Shown in pieces: positions 1 to 7,987 of a stretch of 64,000 nt of DNA (position 1 is its first letter; every line of letters begins with the position of its first letter). The stretch is taken from NCBI GenBank assembly GCA_005884685.1, contig VBAH01000015.1, positions 1 through 64,000 of the forward strand, written 5' to 3'. Under the pieces are notes generated by a model. That model was not told the origin of the DNA, ran no database searches, and worked only from the letters and a program-made list of their open reading frames with translations. Source of the stretch: Alphaproteobacteria bacterium. GTDB lineage: Bacteria; Pseudomonadota; Alphaproteobacteria; Rhizobiales; Xanthobacteraceae. A program made the position numbers and the translations under genes.

Positions 1-50
1 ATCCAGTACTTGGTCAAGGCCCTGGACCCCCGCTTTCGCGGGGTGAGCGG
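1..50. repeat. Partial palindromic intergenic repeat (family A)
   Basis: This is the right half of a repeat whose full copies occur at 5193, 18009, 37051 and 46049. The visible hairpin is built on CCCGC-TTTC-GCGGG and followed by TGAGCGG. The other half lies left of the window. Confidence 0.7.
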
Positions 51-77
51 AGCAAGTTGCGCTCTCGCCACGCACCC

Positions 78-1382
78 CTACCGATACTGCTTCAAAATCC
101 GCTCCGCCTCGGCCTGCGCGTCCTTCATCGCCTGCTCAGCGGTCTTGGTGCCGGTCAACGCGGCCTGCAGTCCGTCGTTGAGCGCCTTGGTGACGCGCTG
201 GTTCTCGTGGGTCGAGAGCTCCGCCACCGCGAACTTGAGCTGATCGCGCGCGACCGCGGCGGCCGGGAAGTCTGCGACGTATTTCTTCATCGCCTCGGTC
301 TCGTACGCGTCGGGCCGCACCGCCACATAGCCGGTATCGATGCTCCATTGTGCGGCGCGCTCGGGCGTCGTGATCCACTTGATGAACTGGAAGGCGGCGG
401 CCTGCTCGGCGGCGCTCGCCTTCTTTGAGATGTAGAAGTTGCCGCCGCCGGTCGGCGAGCCGCGTCGCTTGTGCGCCGGCAGCATCGCGACGCCGAACGG
501 GAATTTCGCGTTCGCCTTCACGTTGGTCAGGTTGCCGGTGGTGGTCCACATCATGGCGACCTTGCGCTCGAAGAAATCCTTCGGCGTCGTACCCCACTCG
601 ACGATGCCGGGCGGATGAACCTTGTGCTTGCGCGAGAGGTCCACCCAGTACTGCAGCGCTTCGACAACTTCCGGCTTGTCGTAGAACGTGCGGTCGCCTT
701 CCGCATTCATCAGGATCGCGCCCGCCTGCGTGGTCAGCCCCTGGAACAGCCAGTAGGGAAAGCCGGACGAGGGGATCTGCACGCCCCATTGCGAGGTATT
801 GCCCGACGCGTCGCGCTTGGTGAGCCTCTCGGCGAACGCCGCCTGTTCCTCCCAGGTGGCGGGCCCCTTCTCGGGATCGAGCCCGGCCTCCTTGAACAGG
901 TCCTTGTTGTAGTAGAGCACGATAGTGGAACGCTGGAACGGCACGCCCCAGGTCTTGGCCCCGGTCTGGCTGTTCTCCATGAAGGCCGGGAAGAAACTGG
1001 CGAGCCACTTCCTGTCGTCGTCGGTCTTGATGAAGCCGTCGATCGGAACGATCGCTTCCTCGTCGATCAGCGTAAACATGTCGGTCGAGAGGAGCACCGA
1101 GGTCACCGGCGGCGTGCCGCTCTTGTGCGCGGTGAGCGCCTTGGTGATGCTTTCCTGATAGGTGCCCGAATAGATCGGCTTCACCCTGATCGACGGATTG
1201 GCCTTCTCGAAATCGGCCGCGTAGCCGTCGATGATCTTGGTGATCGGGCCGCCGACCGCGATCGGATAGAAGAACGAGACTTCGGTCGCGCCCTGCGCCA
1301 GCGCGGGTTTGGCGATTGTCGTGCCGGCGAGCGCCGCAGTACCTGACAGGAATTGTCTGCGATCCAGTCTCTTGCCTAACAT
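78..1382 (-). CDS. ABC transporter extracellular solute-binding protein (family 1, UgpB/MalE-like)
   Basis: This is a periplasmic binding protein of about 434 residues for a carbohydrate-type ABC importer. The N-terminus has a twin-arginine motif (DRRQFLSG, residues 7-14), then a hydrophobic stretch and an ALAQG cleavage region, so export is probably through Tat. The body has the family-1 solute-binding look, with PFQRSTIVLYYNKDLF-type and LSTDMFTLIDE-type segments. The gene lies 30 bp downstream of the ABC ATPase and should be in the same transcript. Permease genes are not in the window and would be expected to its left. The ligand is unknown. A nitrogen-containing or sugar-like compound would suit the neighbouring hydantoinase genes, but that is inference. 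Confidence 0.9.
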   Translation of the reverse strand: MLGKRLDRRQFLSGTAALAGTTIAKPALAQGATEVSFFYPIAVGGPITKIIDGYAADFEKANPSIRVKPIYSGTYQESITKALTAHKSGTPPVTSVLLSTDMFTLIDEEAIVPIDGFIKTDDDRKWLASFFPAFMENSQTGAKTWGVPFQRSTIVLYYNKDLFKEAGLDPEKGPATWEEQAAFAERLTKRDASGNTSQWGVQIPSSGFPYWLFQGLTTQAGAILMNAEGDRTFYDKPEVVEALQYWVDLSRKHKVHPPGIVEWGTTPKDFFERKVAMMWTTTGNLTNVKANAKFPFGVAMLPAHKRRGSPTGGGNFYISKKASAAEQAAAFQFIKWITTPERAAQWSIDTGYVAVRPDAYETEAMKKYVADFPAAAVARDQLKFAVAELSTHENQRVTKALNDGLQAALTGTKTAEQAMKDAQAEAERILKQYR

Positions 1383-1412
1383 CGTGTTCCTCCCTTTGGA
1401 TGCCGGTTTCTT

Positions 1413-2441
1413 TTATCGATCGATACGACATTGTGACGACAAGTCGAACCAGTGCGCCGCCGACGGTTCCCAGCTTATGCCAACCGTCTCGCCGACCGCG
1501 GCGGGCGCGCGGCCGGGCAGGCGCACGATGAAGGATTGATCCGCGATCCGGGTTTCGATCAGCGTGTCGGCGCCGAGATACTCGACTGCCGCGACGCTCG
1601 CCGGCACGCCATCCGCCGCGATACGCGTGGCTTCCGGCCGAATGCCGATCGCAAGTGTGTCGCGTGCGCGTCCCCCGGGCGGCGACGCCATGCTGGCGGG
1701 CACGAGCGAGGCGGGAATGACGTTCATCGGCGGAGTGCCGACGAAACGCGCCGCAAAGATCGTCGCGGGCTTCTCGTAAAGCGCGGCCGGCGCGTCGTCC
1801 TGCTCGATACGGCCGCCCCGCATCAGCACCACCTGATCCGCCATGGTCATCGCCTCGACCTGATCGTGGGTCACGTACAGCATGGTCATGCCGAGGCGGC
1901 GCTGCAACGAACGAATCTCGCGCCGCATCTCGACGCGCAACTGTGCGTCGAGATTGGAGAGCGGCTCGTCCATCAGGCAGACGCGCGTTTCGGCGACGAT
2001 CGCGCGGCCGAGCGCGACGCGCTGCTGCTGCCCGCCGGACAATTGCGAGGGCTTGCGGTCGAGCAATTGTTCCAGCCCGAGGATGCCGGCGGCGCGCTTG
2101 AGCCGCGCATCGCGCTCAGGCTTCGGCACGTCGCGCACGCGCAGCCCGAACATGATGTTCTCGGCGACCGAGAGATGCGGAAACAGCGCGTAGCTCTGGA
2201 ACACCATCGAGACGCCGCGCTTGGCCGGCGGCAGCGCGGTGACGTCGCGTTCGGCGATCCGGATCGTGCCGGCGCTTGCGGTCTCGAGCCCGGCGATCAG
2301 CCGCAATGTCGTCGACTTGCCGCAGCCGGAGGGGCCGAGCAGCGCCACGAGATGACCGGCCGGCGCCGAGAACGTGATGTCCTCGACCGCCGCAGCCGCG
2401 CCCCATGTCTTGGTGATCCCCTCGAGACGGACGTCCGCCAT
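1413..2441 (-). CDS. ABC transporter ATP-binding protein (MalK/UgpC-type)
   Basis: This is the ATPase subunit of a carbohydrate-type ABC importer, 342 residues. Walker A (GPSGCGKST) is at residues 36-44, the ABC signature LSGGQ at 134-138, Walker B (CLMDEP) at 155-160 and the switch histidine at about 192 (YVTHD). A C-terminal extension of about 100 residues has the TOBE/MOP pattern (IGIRPEATRI, VVEYLGADTL-like). That pattern is typical of MalK/UgpC and absent from amino-acid importers. It is followed at once by its binding-protein gene. The ATG is preceded by an AGGGG ribosome site. MalK-type regulatory roles cannot be judged here. Confidence 0.92.
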   Translation of the reverse strand: MADVRLEGITKTWGAAAAVEDITFSAPAGHLVALLGPSGCGKSTTLRLIAGLETASAGTIRIAERDVTALPPAKRGVSMVFQSYALFPHLSVAENIMFGLRVRDVPKPERDARLKRAAGILGLEQLLDRKPSQLSGGQQQRVALGRAIVAETRVCLMDEPLSNLDAQLRVEMRREIRSLQRRLGMTMLYVTHDQVEAMTMADQVVLMRGGRIEQDDAPAALYEKPATIFAARFVGTPPMNVIPASLVPASMASPPGGRARDTLAIGIRPEATRIAADGVPASVAAVEYLGADTLIETRIADQSFIVRLPGRAPAAVGETVGISWEPSAAHWFDLSSQCRIDR

Positions 2442-2501
2442 GCCCCTGAGCCTCGCGCAAAGGCGATCCTGTCCGGAGGCTCATGCGCGCGTCAACTCAG
2501 A

Positions 2502-2606
2502 CTGTCATCCCGGGCGAGCGCAGCGAGACCCGGGATCCATCGTGCCGCGGGAGAAATGGGTCCCGGCTCGCACGACGCGTCCCGCGTCGCTTGGCCGGGA
2601 TGACAG
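2502..2606. repeat. Palindromic intergenic repeat (family B)
   Basis: This imperfect palindrome of about 105 bp starts with CTGTCATCCCGGG and ends with CCGGGATGACAG. The two halves carry GGGATCCAT and ATGGGTCCC-type inner arms. It fills the gap between the hydantoinase stop and the ABC ATPase start. Other copies are at 4084, 15121, 25673, 29821, 41727, 60402 and 61041. Confidence 0.85.
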
Positions 2607-2611
2607 CGGAG

Positions 2612-4075
2612 TTAGCGCAACTTCGCGCCGAAATTCCGTTTCGGATCGAACTCCAGCGTCGCCCGCCCGAGCGGCTCGGCGGCCTTGCCGGCCTTGCGCG
2701 CCAGGAATTGGCCCGAGCCGGGCTTGCCGCGCAGCTTCTCGTTTTCCACCAGCACCTCGCCGCGCAGCAGCACGGTTACCGGCCAGCCCTTCACGGTGCG
2801 GCCCTTCCACGGCGTGTAGCCGGCGCGGTCCTTCACGGTCTTGTCGGAGAAGGTGACGCTCTTCTTCGGGTCCCAGATCGCCACGTCGGCGTCCGAGCCG
2901 ATCGCGAGCGTGCCTTTCTTCGGATAGAGGCCGTAGATCTTCGCCGGATTGGTCGAGGTCCATTCGACGAAGCGCGAGACATCGAAGCGGCCGCGCGACA
3001 CCATCTCGTCGAACACCACCGGCAGGCGCGCCTCCACCCCCGGCATGCCGTTCGGGATCCGCTTGAACGTAGACTTTTTCCCCGCCACCAGCTTGCCGCT
3101 CTTGTCGTAGGCGTAAGGCGCGTGGTCGGACGAGATCACCTGCAGGTCGCCCAGCGCCAAGGCCTGCCACAGCGCCTCCTGGTCGGACGCTTCGCGTGCG
3201 GGCGGCGAGAACATCCACTTCGCCCCTTCGAGCCCCGGCTTGTCCAGATCCGCCTTGGTCATGAACAGATATTGCGGGCAGGTTTCGGCGAACACCTTCA
3301 GGCCCTCGCCGCGCGCCTGCCGGATCACCGCGCAGCCTTCGGCGGTCGAGACGTGGAAGATCATGATCGGCTGATCGACCAGCGCGGCGCACGCGATGAG
3401 GCGCTGGAACGCTTCCGGCTCGCACACGCGCGGATGCGAGATCGAATGGAATTTCGGCGCCGTGTAGCCGTGCTTGACCAGCCGCTTGCCCATCCACGAG
3501 ATCATGCCGTGGTTCTCGGCATGCACGCACACCATCGCGCGATTGTCGCGCGCGGACTGCAGCACATTGAGCAGCTGCTCGTCGTCGACCTTGAGCCGGT
3601 CGTAGGTCATGAACACCTTCAGCGAGGCGTGGCCGGCCTTCACCAGCGGCGGCACCTCCTTTTCCAGCACCTCCTCGCGCGGGTCGGCGAGGATCATGTG
3701 GAACGCGTAGTCCACAACGGCACCGCGCTCGGCGTACTGGTGATACTCGTCCACCACGGTCTTCAGGCTCATGCCGACGTGCTGCGCGGCAAACGAGATC
3801 ACCGTGGTGGTGCCGCCGAACGCCGCCGCCGTGGTGGCGCTCTGAAACGTGTCGGCGTTCATCAGGCCGGAGGCGGAGAGCTGCTCGATGTGGCTGTGGC
3901 TGTCGACGCCGCCGGGCAGCACGAATTTCCCGCGCGCGTCGATCTCGCGTTTGCCCGTGTCGAGCCCTTGGCCGATCGCCGCGATGGCCGCGCCGCGAAT
4001 GCCGACGTCGGCCTTGAACGCGTCGGTCGCGGTCGCGACCGTGCCGCCGCGGATCACCAGATCGAAGGGTTGCAT
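2612..4075 (-). CDS. hydA: Dihydropyrimidinase / D-hydantoinase family amidohydrolase
   Basis: This is a cyclic amidohydrolase of 487 residues that opens dihydropyrimidine, hydantoin or similar cyclic-imide rings. Metal ligands visible by family alignment are H60 and H62 (DSHSH), the likely carboxylated lysine K153 (ASLKVFM), H185 (VHAENH), H241 (IFHVS) and D317 (SSDHAP). I place the start at the second ATG (4075), because a GGAGAG ribosome site sits just upstream, inside the longer reading (4090). The gene is divergent from the DapA-like gene across a repeat-filled gap. With hyuAB nearby it suggests degradation of a cyclic amide. The exact substrate cannot be read from the sequence; allantoinase is less likely. 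Confidence 0.9.
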   Translation of the reverse strand: MQPFDLVIRGGTVATATDAFKADVGIRGAAIAAIGQGLDTGKREIDARGKFVLPGGVDSHSHIEQLSASGLMNADTFQSATTAAAFGGTTTVISFAAQHVGMSLKTVVDEYHQYAERGAVVDYAFHMILADPREEVLEKEVPPLVKAGHASLKVFMTYDRLKVDDEQLLNVLQSARDNRAMVCVHAENHGMISWMGKRLVKHGYTAPKFHSISHPRVCEPEAFQRLIACAALVDQPIMIFHVSTAEGCAVIRQARGEGLKVFAETCPQYLFMTKADLDKPGLEGAKWMFSPPAREASDQEALWQALALGDLQVISSDHAPYAYDKSGKLVAGKKSTFKRIPNGMPGVEARLPVVFDEMVSRGRFDVSRFVEWTSTNPAKIYGLYPKKGTLAIGSDADVAIWDPKKSVTFSDKTVKDRAGYTPWKGRTVKGWPVTVLLRGEVLVENEKLRGKPGSGQFLARKAGKAAEPLGRATLEFDPKRNFGAKLR

Positions 4076-4083
4076 GCTCTCTC

Positions 4084-4260
4084 CTGTCATTCCGGGGCGG
4101 CGCCAAAAGCGCGTTCACGCGCGTCTGCGACGCGCTATGGCGCCGGGCCCGGAATCCATAGCCACATGATTTTCAGTATTGTACGGTCGCGCCGCTGTCG
4201 AGACGACAGTGGTTATGGATTCCCGGCTCGCGAGCTGACGCTCGCGCCCCGGAATGACGG
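4084..4260. repeat. Composite palindromic repeat (family B)
   Basis: CTGTCATTCCGGGG at the left is mirrored by CCCCGGAATGACGG at the right. Inner arms GGAATCCATA and TATGGATTCC flank a short centre, and one half contains a small extra hairpin with CGCGTCTGCGACGCG. It fills the divergent intergenic region between the hydantoinase and the DapA-like gene. Promoters for both must lie in or beside it. Confidence 0.85.
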
Positions 4261-4266
4261 AGACAC

Positions 4267-5184
4267 ATGCCCCTGCTCGATACCTCCGCCCACGGCGTCT
4301 ACATCATCGCGGCGACGCCGTTCACCGACGACGGCGCCATCGATACCGCCAGCCTCGACCGGCTGATGGATTTCTACCTGCGCGCCGGCATCACCGGCGT
4401 CACCGTGCTCGGCATCATGGGCGAGGCGCCGAAGCTGACCCACGCCGAGGCGGTCGCGCTGACGCGGCAGGTGGTGCGGCGCGTCAACGGCCTGCCGGTG
4501 ATCGTCGGCGCCTCCGCGCCGGGTTTCGCCCAGATGGCGGCGCTCGCCAAGGACGTGATGGACGCCGGCGCGGGCGGCGTGATGATCGCGCCGCCGGGGA
4601 CGCTCAAGACCGACGACCAGATCGTGACGTACTTTTCCCAGGCCGTGGAGGCGATCGGCGCCGACGTGCCGTTCGTGCTGCAGGACTATCCCTATGCGTC
4701 GGGCGTGTTCATGGCGCCGTCCGTCATCAAGCGCATCGTGACCGACAATCCTTCGTGCAAGATGGTCAAGCACGAGGAGTGGCCGGGGCTGGAAAAGCTC
4801 ACCGCGCTGCGGAGCCTGATGGCCGACGGCATGCGCAAGGTCGCGATCCTCACCGGCAACGGCGGCATCTTCCTGCCGCACGAGCTGGAGCGCGGCGCGG
4901 ACGGCGCGAATACCGGCTATGCGTATCCCGAAATGCTGGTGCAACTCGTCAAGCTGATCAAGGCGGGCGAGCGCGCGGCGGCGCACGACCTGTTCGACCG
5001 CCACCTGCCGTTGTTGCGCTACGAGCAGCAGCCCGGAATGCTCGGCCTGGCGGTGCGCAAGTACATCCTCAAGCGGCGCGGCGCGATCGCCAGCGATGCG
5101 CAGCGCAAGCCGGGGATCAGGCTTTCGCAGAAAGCGATCGCCGAGATCGAGTTCCTGATCGCCCGGCTGGAACGGAATCATTAG
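4267..5184 (+). CDS. DapA/NanA-superfamily class I aldolase or dehydratase, not a typical dihydrodipicolinate synthase
   Basis: This is a (beta/alpha)8 Schiff-base enzyme of 305 residues in the dihydrodipicolinate synthase superfamily. The probable Schiff-base lysine is K168 in KMVKHEE. The usual GTTGE motif reads GIMGE (residues 49-53). The strand that carries the catalytic tyrosine (YNVP in DapA) reads QDYP (139-142), so the tyrosine-threonine relay is not conserved. It is therefore unlikely to be DapA. Superfamily members lacking this tyrosine include keto-acid dehydratases such as L-2-keto-3-deoxyarabonate dehydratase (from memory). The context with hydantoinase and molybdenum-hydroxylase genes suggests a catabolic lyase or dehydratase step. 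Confidence 0.85.
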   Translation: MPLLDTSAHGVYIIAATPFTDDGAIDTASLDRLMDFYLRAGITGVTVLGIMGEAPKLTHAEAVALTRQVVRRVNGLPVIVGASAPGFAQMAALAKDVMDAGAGGVMIAPPGTLKTDDQIVTYFSQAVEAIGADVPFVLQDYPYASGVFMAPSVIKRIVTDNPSCKMVKHEEWPGLEKLTALRSLMADGMRKVAILTGNGGIFLPHELERGADGANTGYAYPEMLVQLVKLIKAGERAAAHDLFDRHLPLLRYEQQPGMLGLAVRKYILKRRGAIASDAQRKPGIRLSQKAIAEIEFLIARLERNH

Positions 5185-5192
5185 CCCTAATC

Positions 5193-5262
5193 CCGCTCGT
5201 CCCCGCGAAAGCGGGGACCCAGAGCCAAGAACTGGATGCCCGCTTTCGCGGGCATGAGCGGA
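5193..5262. repeat. Palindromic intergenic repeat (family A)
   Basis: Two hairpins with GAAA/TTTC-type loops, CCCCGC-GAAA-GCGGGG and CCCGC-TTTC-GCGGG, are arranged as CCGCTCGTCCCC...GGCATGAGCGG. The stems differ between copies but stay self-complementary. Confidence 0.85.
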
Positions 5263-5311
5263 GAGGGGGCACAGGCTTCCGCCTCGCGCCCTGCCATGCG
5301 AACATCGCGCC

Positions 5312-7402
5312 ATGCTTGCTCCCAATCCTGGCCGCGACGTCCGCATGGCGGTCGATATCGGCGGCACCTTCACCGACATCGTACTCGAACGCGGCCCCTC
5401 GCGGATCACCCGCAAGGTGCTCACCACCGCGAAGCGCCCCGAGGAGGGCGTGCTCGACGGGGCGCGCCTCGTGCTCGGCGACGCCGGCCTGCACTTCTCC
5501 GACATCGACGTGTTCATTCACGGCACGACGCTCGCCACCAACGCGATCATCGAGCGGCGCGGCGCGCGCACCGCGCTGATCGCCACGGACGGTTTCCGCG
5601 ACACGCTCGAGATCGCGAACGAGAGCCGCTACGACCAGTACGATCTTGCGATCGAGAAGCCGCAGCCGCTGGTGCCGCGCTCGCTGCGCTTCACGGTGGG
5701 CGAGCGCGTCGACGTGCACGGCACGGTGCGGCTCGCGCTCGATGAGGCCGCCGTAGACGCCCTGATCGGGCGGTTGCGGGACAACGGCATCGAGGCGGTC
5801 GCGATCTGCTTCATGCACTCGTATGTGAACCCCGCCCACGAGCAGCGCACAGCGGAAATTCTCAAGGATGCGATGCCGGGTTTGAGCATCACGCTCTCGT
5901 CCGAGGTGTGCCCGGAGATCCGCGAATACGAGCGCACCTCGACGGCGGTGGCGAATGCGTATGTGCAGCCGCTGATGGATGGCTATCTCGCCCGCATGGA
6001 CGAGGCATTGCGCGCCGAGCAGTTCCGCGGCGCGATCTATCTGGTGACCTCCGGCGGCGGGCTGACCTCGATCGACACCGCGCGCAAGTTTCCGGTGCGG
6101 CTGATCGAGTCGGGCCCGGCCGGCGGCGCGATCTTCGCCGCCCAGGTTGCGGCGCGCGCGGCCGAGAAGAAGGTGCTGTCGTTCGACATGGGCGGCACCA
6201 CGGCGAAGATCTGCCTGATCGAGAATTTCGAACCGAACTCGGCGCGCATCTATGAAGTCGATCGCGCGGCGCGCTTCCTCAAAGGGTCGGGGCTGCCGGT
6301 GCGCATCCCGGTGATCGAGATGGTCGAGATCGGCGCGGGCGGCGGCTCGATCGCCAAGGTCGATGCGTTGAAGCGCGTCACCGTCGGCCCGGAAAGCGCA
6401 GGCTCCGAGCCGGGGCCCGCCTGCTACCGCCGCGGCGGTACGCTGCCGACCGTCACCGACGCGGATGTGGCGTTGGGCATGATCGATCCGGCGGCGTTCG
6501 CGGGCGGCACCATTTCGCTCAATCCGGATCTGTCGCGCGCGGCACTTGCCGCCGCGGTCGGCGATCCGCTCGGCTTGTCCCCCGAGACCGCCGCGTATGC
6601 GGTGCACGAAATGGTGTGCGAGAACATGGCGAGCGCGGCGCGCGTGCACGCGGTCGAGCGCGGCGAGGTGGTGAGCGATCATACGCTGATCGCGTTCGGC
6701 GGGGCCGCGCCGCTGCATGCGGCGCGCGTTGCCGAGAAGCTGGGGCTTGCGCGCGTCGTGGTGCCGCCCAATGCCGGCGTCGGATCGGCGGTCGGATTTC
6801 TCGTCGCGCCGATTTCCTACGAGCTGGTGAAGAGCCGCCACATGCGGCTCGACAATTTCGATTTTGCCGGCGCGTCCGCGCTGCTCGCCGGGATGTCGCG
6901 CGATGCGCGCGCGCTGGTCGAGCCGGGCGCACGCGGCGCGCCGGTGACCGAGCGGCGGCTCGCCTACATGCGCTACGTCGGGCAGGGACACGAGATCACG
7001 GTGCCGCTGCCGGTGCGCGATCTCGCCGCCGACGATGCCGCGGCGCTGCGCGACACGTTCGAGCGCGAGTATTCGGTTCTGTTCAAGCGGCCGATCCCCG
7101 GCGCCGCGATCGAGGCGCTGAGTTGGTCCGTGCTGATCTCGACGCAAGCGCATCGGCCGGAGGCCATGACGGCGGCTCCCGAGAAACGCGCACCGTCGCC
7201 CGGTGGCAGCCGCGTTTTCTTCGACGGCCGGTCCGGCGGTTCGATCGACGTGCCGACCTATCGCCGCGCGCGGCTCGAGGCCGGCGCGCGCGTACCCGGT
7301 CCTGCGATCATTGCCGAGGACGAAACCTCGACCTTCATCACGGCAAGCTTCGACGCGCACATCGACGGCGCGGGGTGCATCGTGATGCAGCGGAGGGTGT
7401 GA
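5312..7402 (+). CDS. hyuA: Hydantoinase/oxoprolinase subunit A (N-methylhydantoinase A-like)
   Basis: This is the ATP-binding subunit of an ATP-dependent hydantoinase, oxoprolinase or acetone-carboxylase-like enzyme, 696 residues. It has the ASKHA phosphate loop MAVDIGGTFTDIV near residues 12-24, LSFDMGGTTAKI in the middle, and GPACYRRGG followed by TVTDADV, all diagnostic of HyuA. The first ATG (5312) lacks a clear ribosome site and the internal ATG at 5345 is an alternative. HyuA works with HyuB, which here starts 582 bp downstream. In most relatives the two are directly adjacent; here a DUF559 cassette separates them. Confidence 0.93.
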   Translation: MLAPNPGRDVRMAVDIGGTFTDIVLERGPSRITRKVLTTAKRPEEGVLDGARLVLGDAGLHFSDIDVFIHGTTLATNAIIERRGARTALIATDGFRDTLEIANESRYDQYDLAIEKPQPLVPRSLRFTVGERVDVHGTVRLALDEAAVDALIGRLRDNGIEAVAICFMHSYVNPAHEQRTAEILKDAMPGLSITLSSEVCPEIREYERTSTAVANAYVQPLMDGYLARMDEALRAEQFRGAIYLVTSGGGLTSIDTARKFPVRLIESGPAGGAIFAAQVAARAAEKKVLSFDMGGTTAKICLIENFEPNSARIYEVDRAARFLKGSGLPVRIPVIEMVEIGAGGGSIAKVDALKRVTVGPESAGSEPGPACYRRGGTLPTVTDADVALGMIDPAAFAGGTISLNPDLSRAALAAAVGDPLGLSPETAAYAVHEMVCENMASAARVHAVERGEVVSDHTLIAFGGAAPLHAARVAEKLGLARVVVPPNAGVGSAVGFLVAPISYELVKSRHMRLDNFDFAGASALLAGMSRDARALVEPGARGAPVTERRLAYMRYVGQGHEITVPLPVRDLAADDAAALRDTFEREYSVLFKRPIPGAAIEALSWSVLISTQAHRPEAMTAAPEKRAPSPGGSRVFFDGRSGGSIDVPTYRRARLEAGARVPGPAIIAEDETSTFITASFDAHIDGAGCIVMQRRV

Positions 7403-7414
7403 TGTGCGGGAGAC

Positions 7415-7481
7415 GAGCCGCACACTCGGTCACCCTCCCCTGGAGGGGGAGGGTCGCCGGCGAAGCCGGCGGGGTGGGGTG
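7415..7481. repeat. Left inverted repeat of the DUF559 cassette
   Basis: A 16-bp outer arm (7415-7430) is followed by a 50-bp palindromic unit (7432-7481). The unit has a 9-bp hairpin ACCCTCCCC/GGGGAGGGT (7432-7454) and a second hairpin CGCCGGC-GAA-GCCGGCG (7455-7471), then GGGTGGGGTG. It is the reverse complement of the unit at 7900-7951 except that the second hairpin has a different stem sequence. Confidence 0.9.
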
Positions 7482-7489
7482 ACAATGTT

Positions 7490-7987
7490 ATGGTGACGCG
7501 ACGACCTATCGACAGCTTCCGGCGCGAAACAGCGCGGCGTCTGCGCGCGAGCAGCACGGCCGCGGAGATCCTGCTGTGGCGAAAGCTGCGCTTGCTGGAA
7601 ACCAAAGGAACGCATTTCCGTCGGCAAGTACCGATCGGCCCATACGTCGCGGATTTTGCCTGTTTGGCATCGCGCCTTGTCATTGAAATCGACGGTTCGC
7701 AGCATGGCGACGAGCCAAACAGACTACGAGACGAGAATCGTACCCGCTGGCTGGAGTCTGAGGGATATCGTGTTGTCCGTTTCTGGAACAACGACATCAC
7801 GCAGAATCCGGCCGGTGTTCTCGACCTGATTTATGCGGCACTCTACGGGAGCCGCGACACGGAGCCCAAAGTGCTCAAGCATCGCCGCAAACGCGGCTTC
7901 ACCCCACCCCGGCGCGCTTCGCGCGCCGACCCTCCCCCTCCAGGGGAGGGTAGCACCGAGCGCGCGGCTCGGAAGGTGCACTCATGA
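7490..7987 (+). CDS. DUF559 domain protein (Vsr/PD-(D/E)XK-like endonuclease fold)
   Basis: This 165-residue protein has a DUF559 core at about residues 10-120. The recognisable parts are RRLRASSTAAEILLW-like N-terminal residues, HFRRQVPIGPYVADFAC, LVIEIDGSQH (acidic residues of the nuclease-like site) and YRVVRFWNNDI. The fold is related to very-short-patch-repair endonucleases, but a cellular role is not established. About 30 C-terminal residues (from around HRRKRGFTPPRR) are a translation of the right inverted repeat and flank. The stop TGA overlaps the hyuB ATG as ATGA, so translation may be coupled to hyuB. The gene interrupts the hyuAB pair and was probably acquired. Confidence 0.85.
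   Translation: MVTRRPIDSFRRETARRLRASSTAAEILLWRKLRLLETKGTHFRRQVPIGPYVADFACLASRLVIEIDGSQHGDEPNRLRDENRTRWLESEGYRVVRFWNNDITQNPAGVLDLIYAALYGSRDTEPKVLKHRRKRGFTPPRRASRADPPPPGEGSTERAARKVHS
7900..7970. repeat. Right inverted repeat of the DUF559 cassette
   Basis: This is the mirror of the left repeat: CACCCCACCCC, a hairpin CGGCGCGC-TTC-GCGCGCCG (7910-7928), ACCCTCCCC...GGGGAGGGT, a 3-nt spacer and a 16-bp outer arm (7955-7970). The hairpin stem differs in sequence from the left copy but is still perfectly paired. The DUF559 reading frame runs through it. Confidence 0.9.

Larger units (their letters stand above)
7415..7970. mobile_element. Putative REP-like cassette carrying a DUF559 gene, inserted between hyuA and hyuB
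   Basis: The two ends form an inverted repeat of about 67 bp. The outer 16 bp match at 14 positions (7415-7430 against 7955-7970), and the inner units share about 37 identical bases around a variable hairpin. The interior holds a single DUF559 gene that looks less GC-rich than hyuA or hyuB. No transposase gene and no obvious target duplication are visible. Mobility is inferred from the placement inside a normally contiguous gene pair and from a solo copy of the same repeat at 41027-41077. Confidence 0.6.

Noticed and set aside
4267-5184. Housekeeping dapA
   Set aside because: The catalytic motifs differ, and the context is catabolic rather than lysine synthesis.
5117-7423. 768-codon minus-strand frame across hyuA, and 795 codons at 9694-12081 across the molybdenum subunit
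   Set aside because: Both are compositional shadows rich in R, A, H and D, with no family resemblance.
7402-7482. 26-codon frame beginning at ATG 7402 that overlaps the hyuA stop
   Set aside because: It reads straight through the left inverted repeat to a TGA and has no sign of selection. It is probably the remnant of the old hyuA-hyuB junction.
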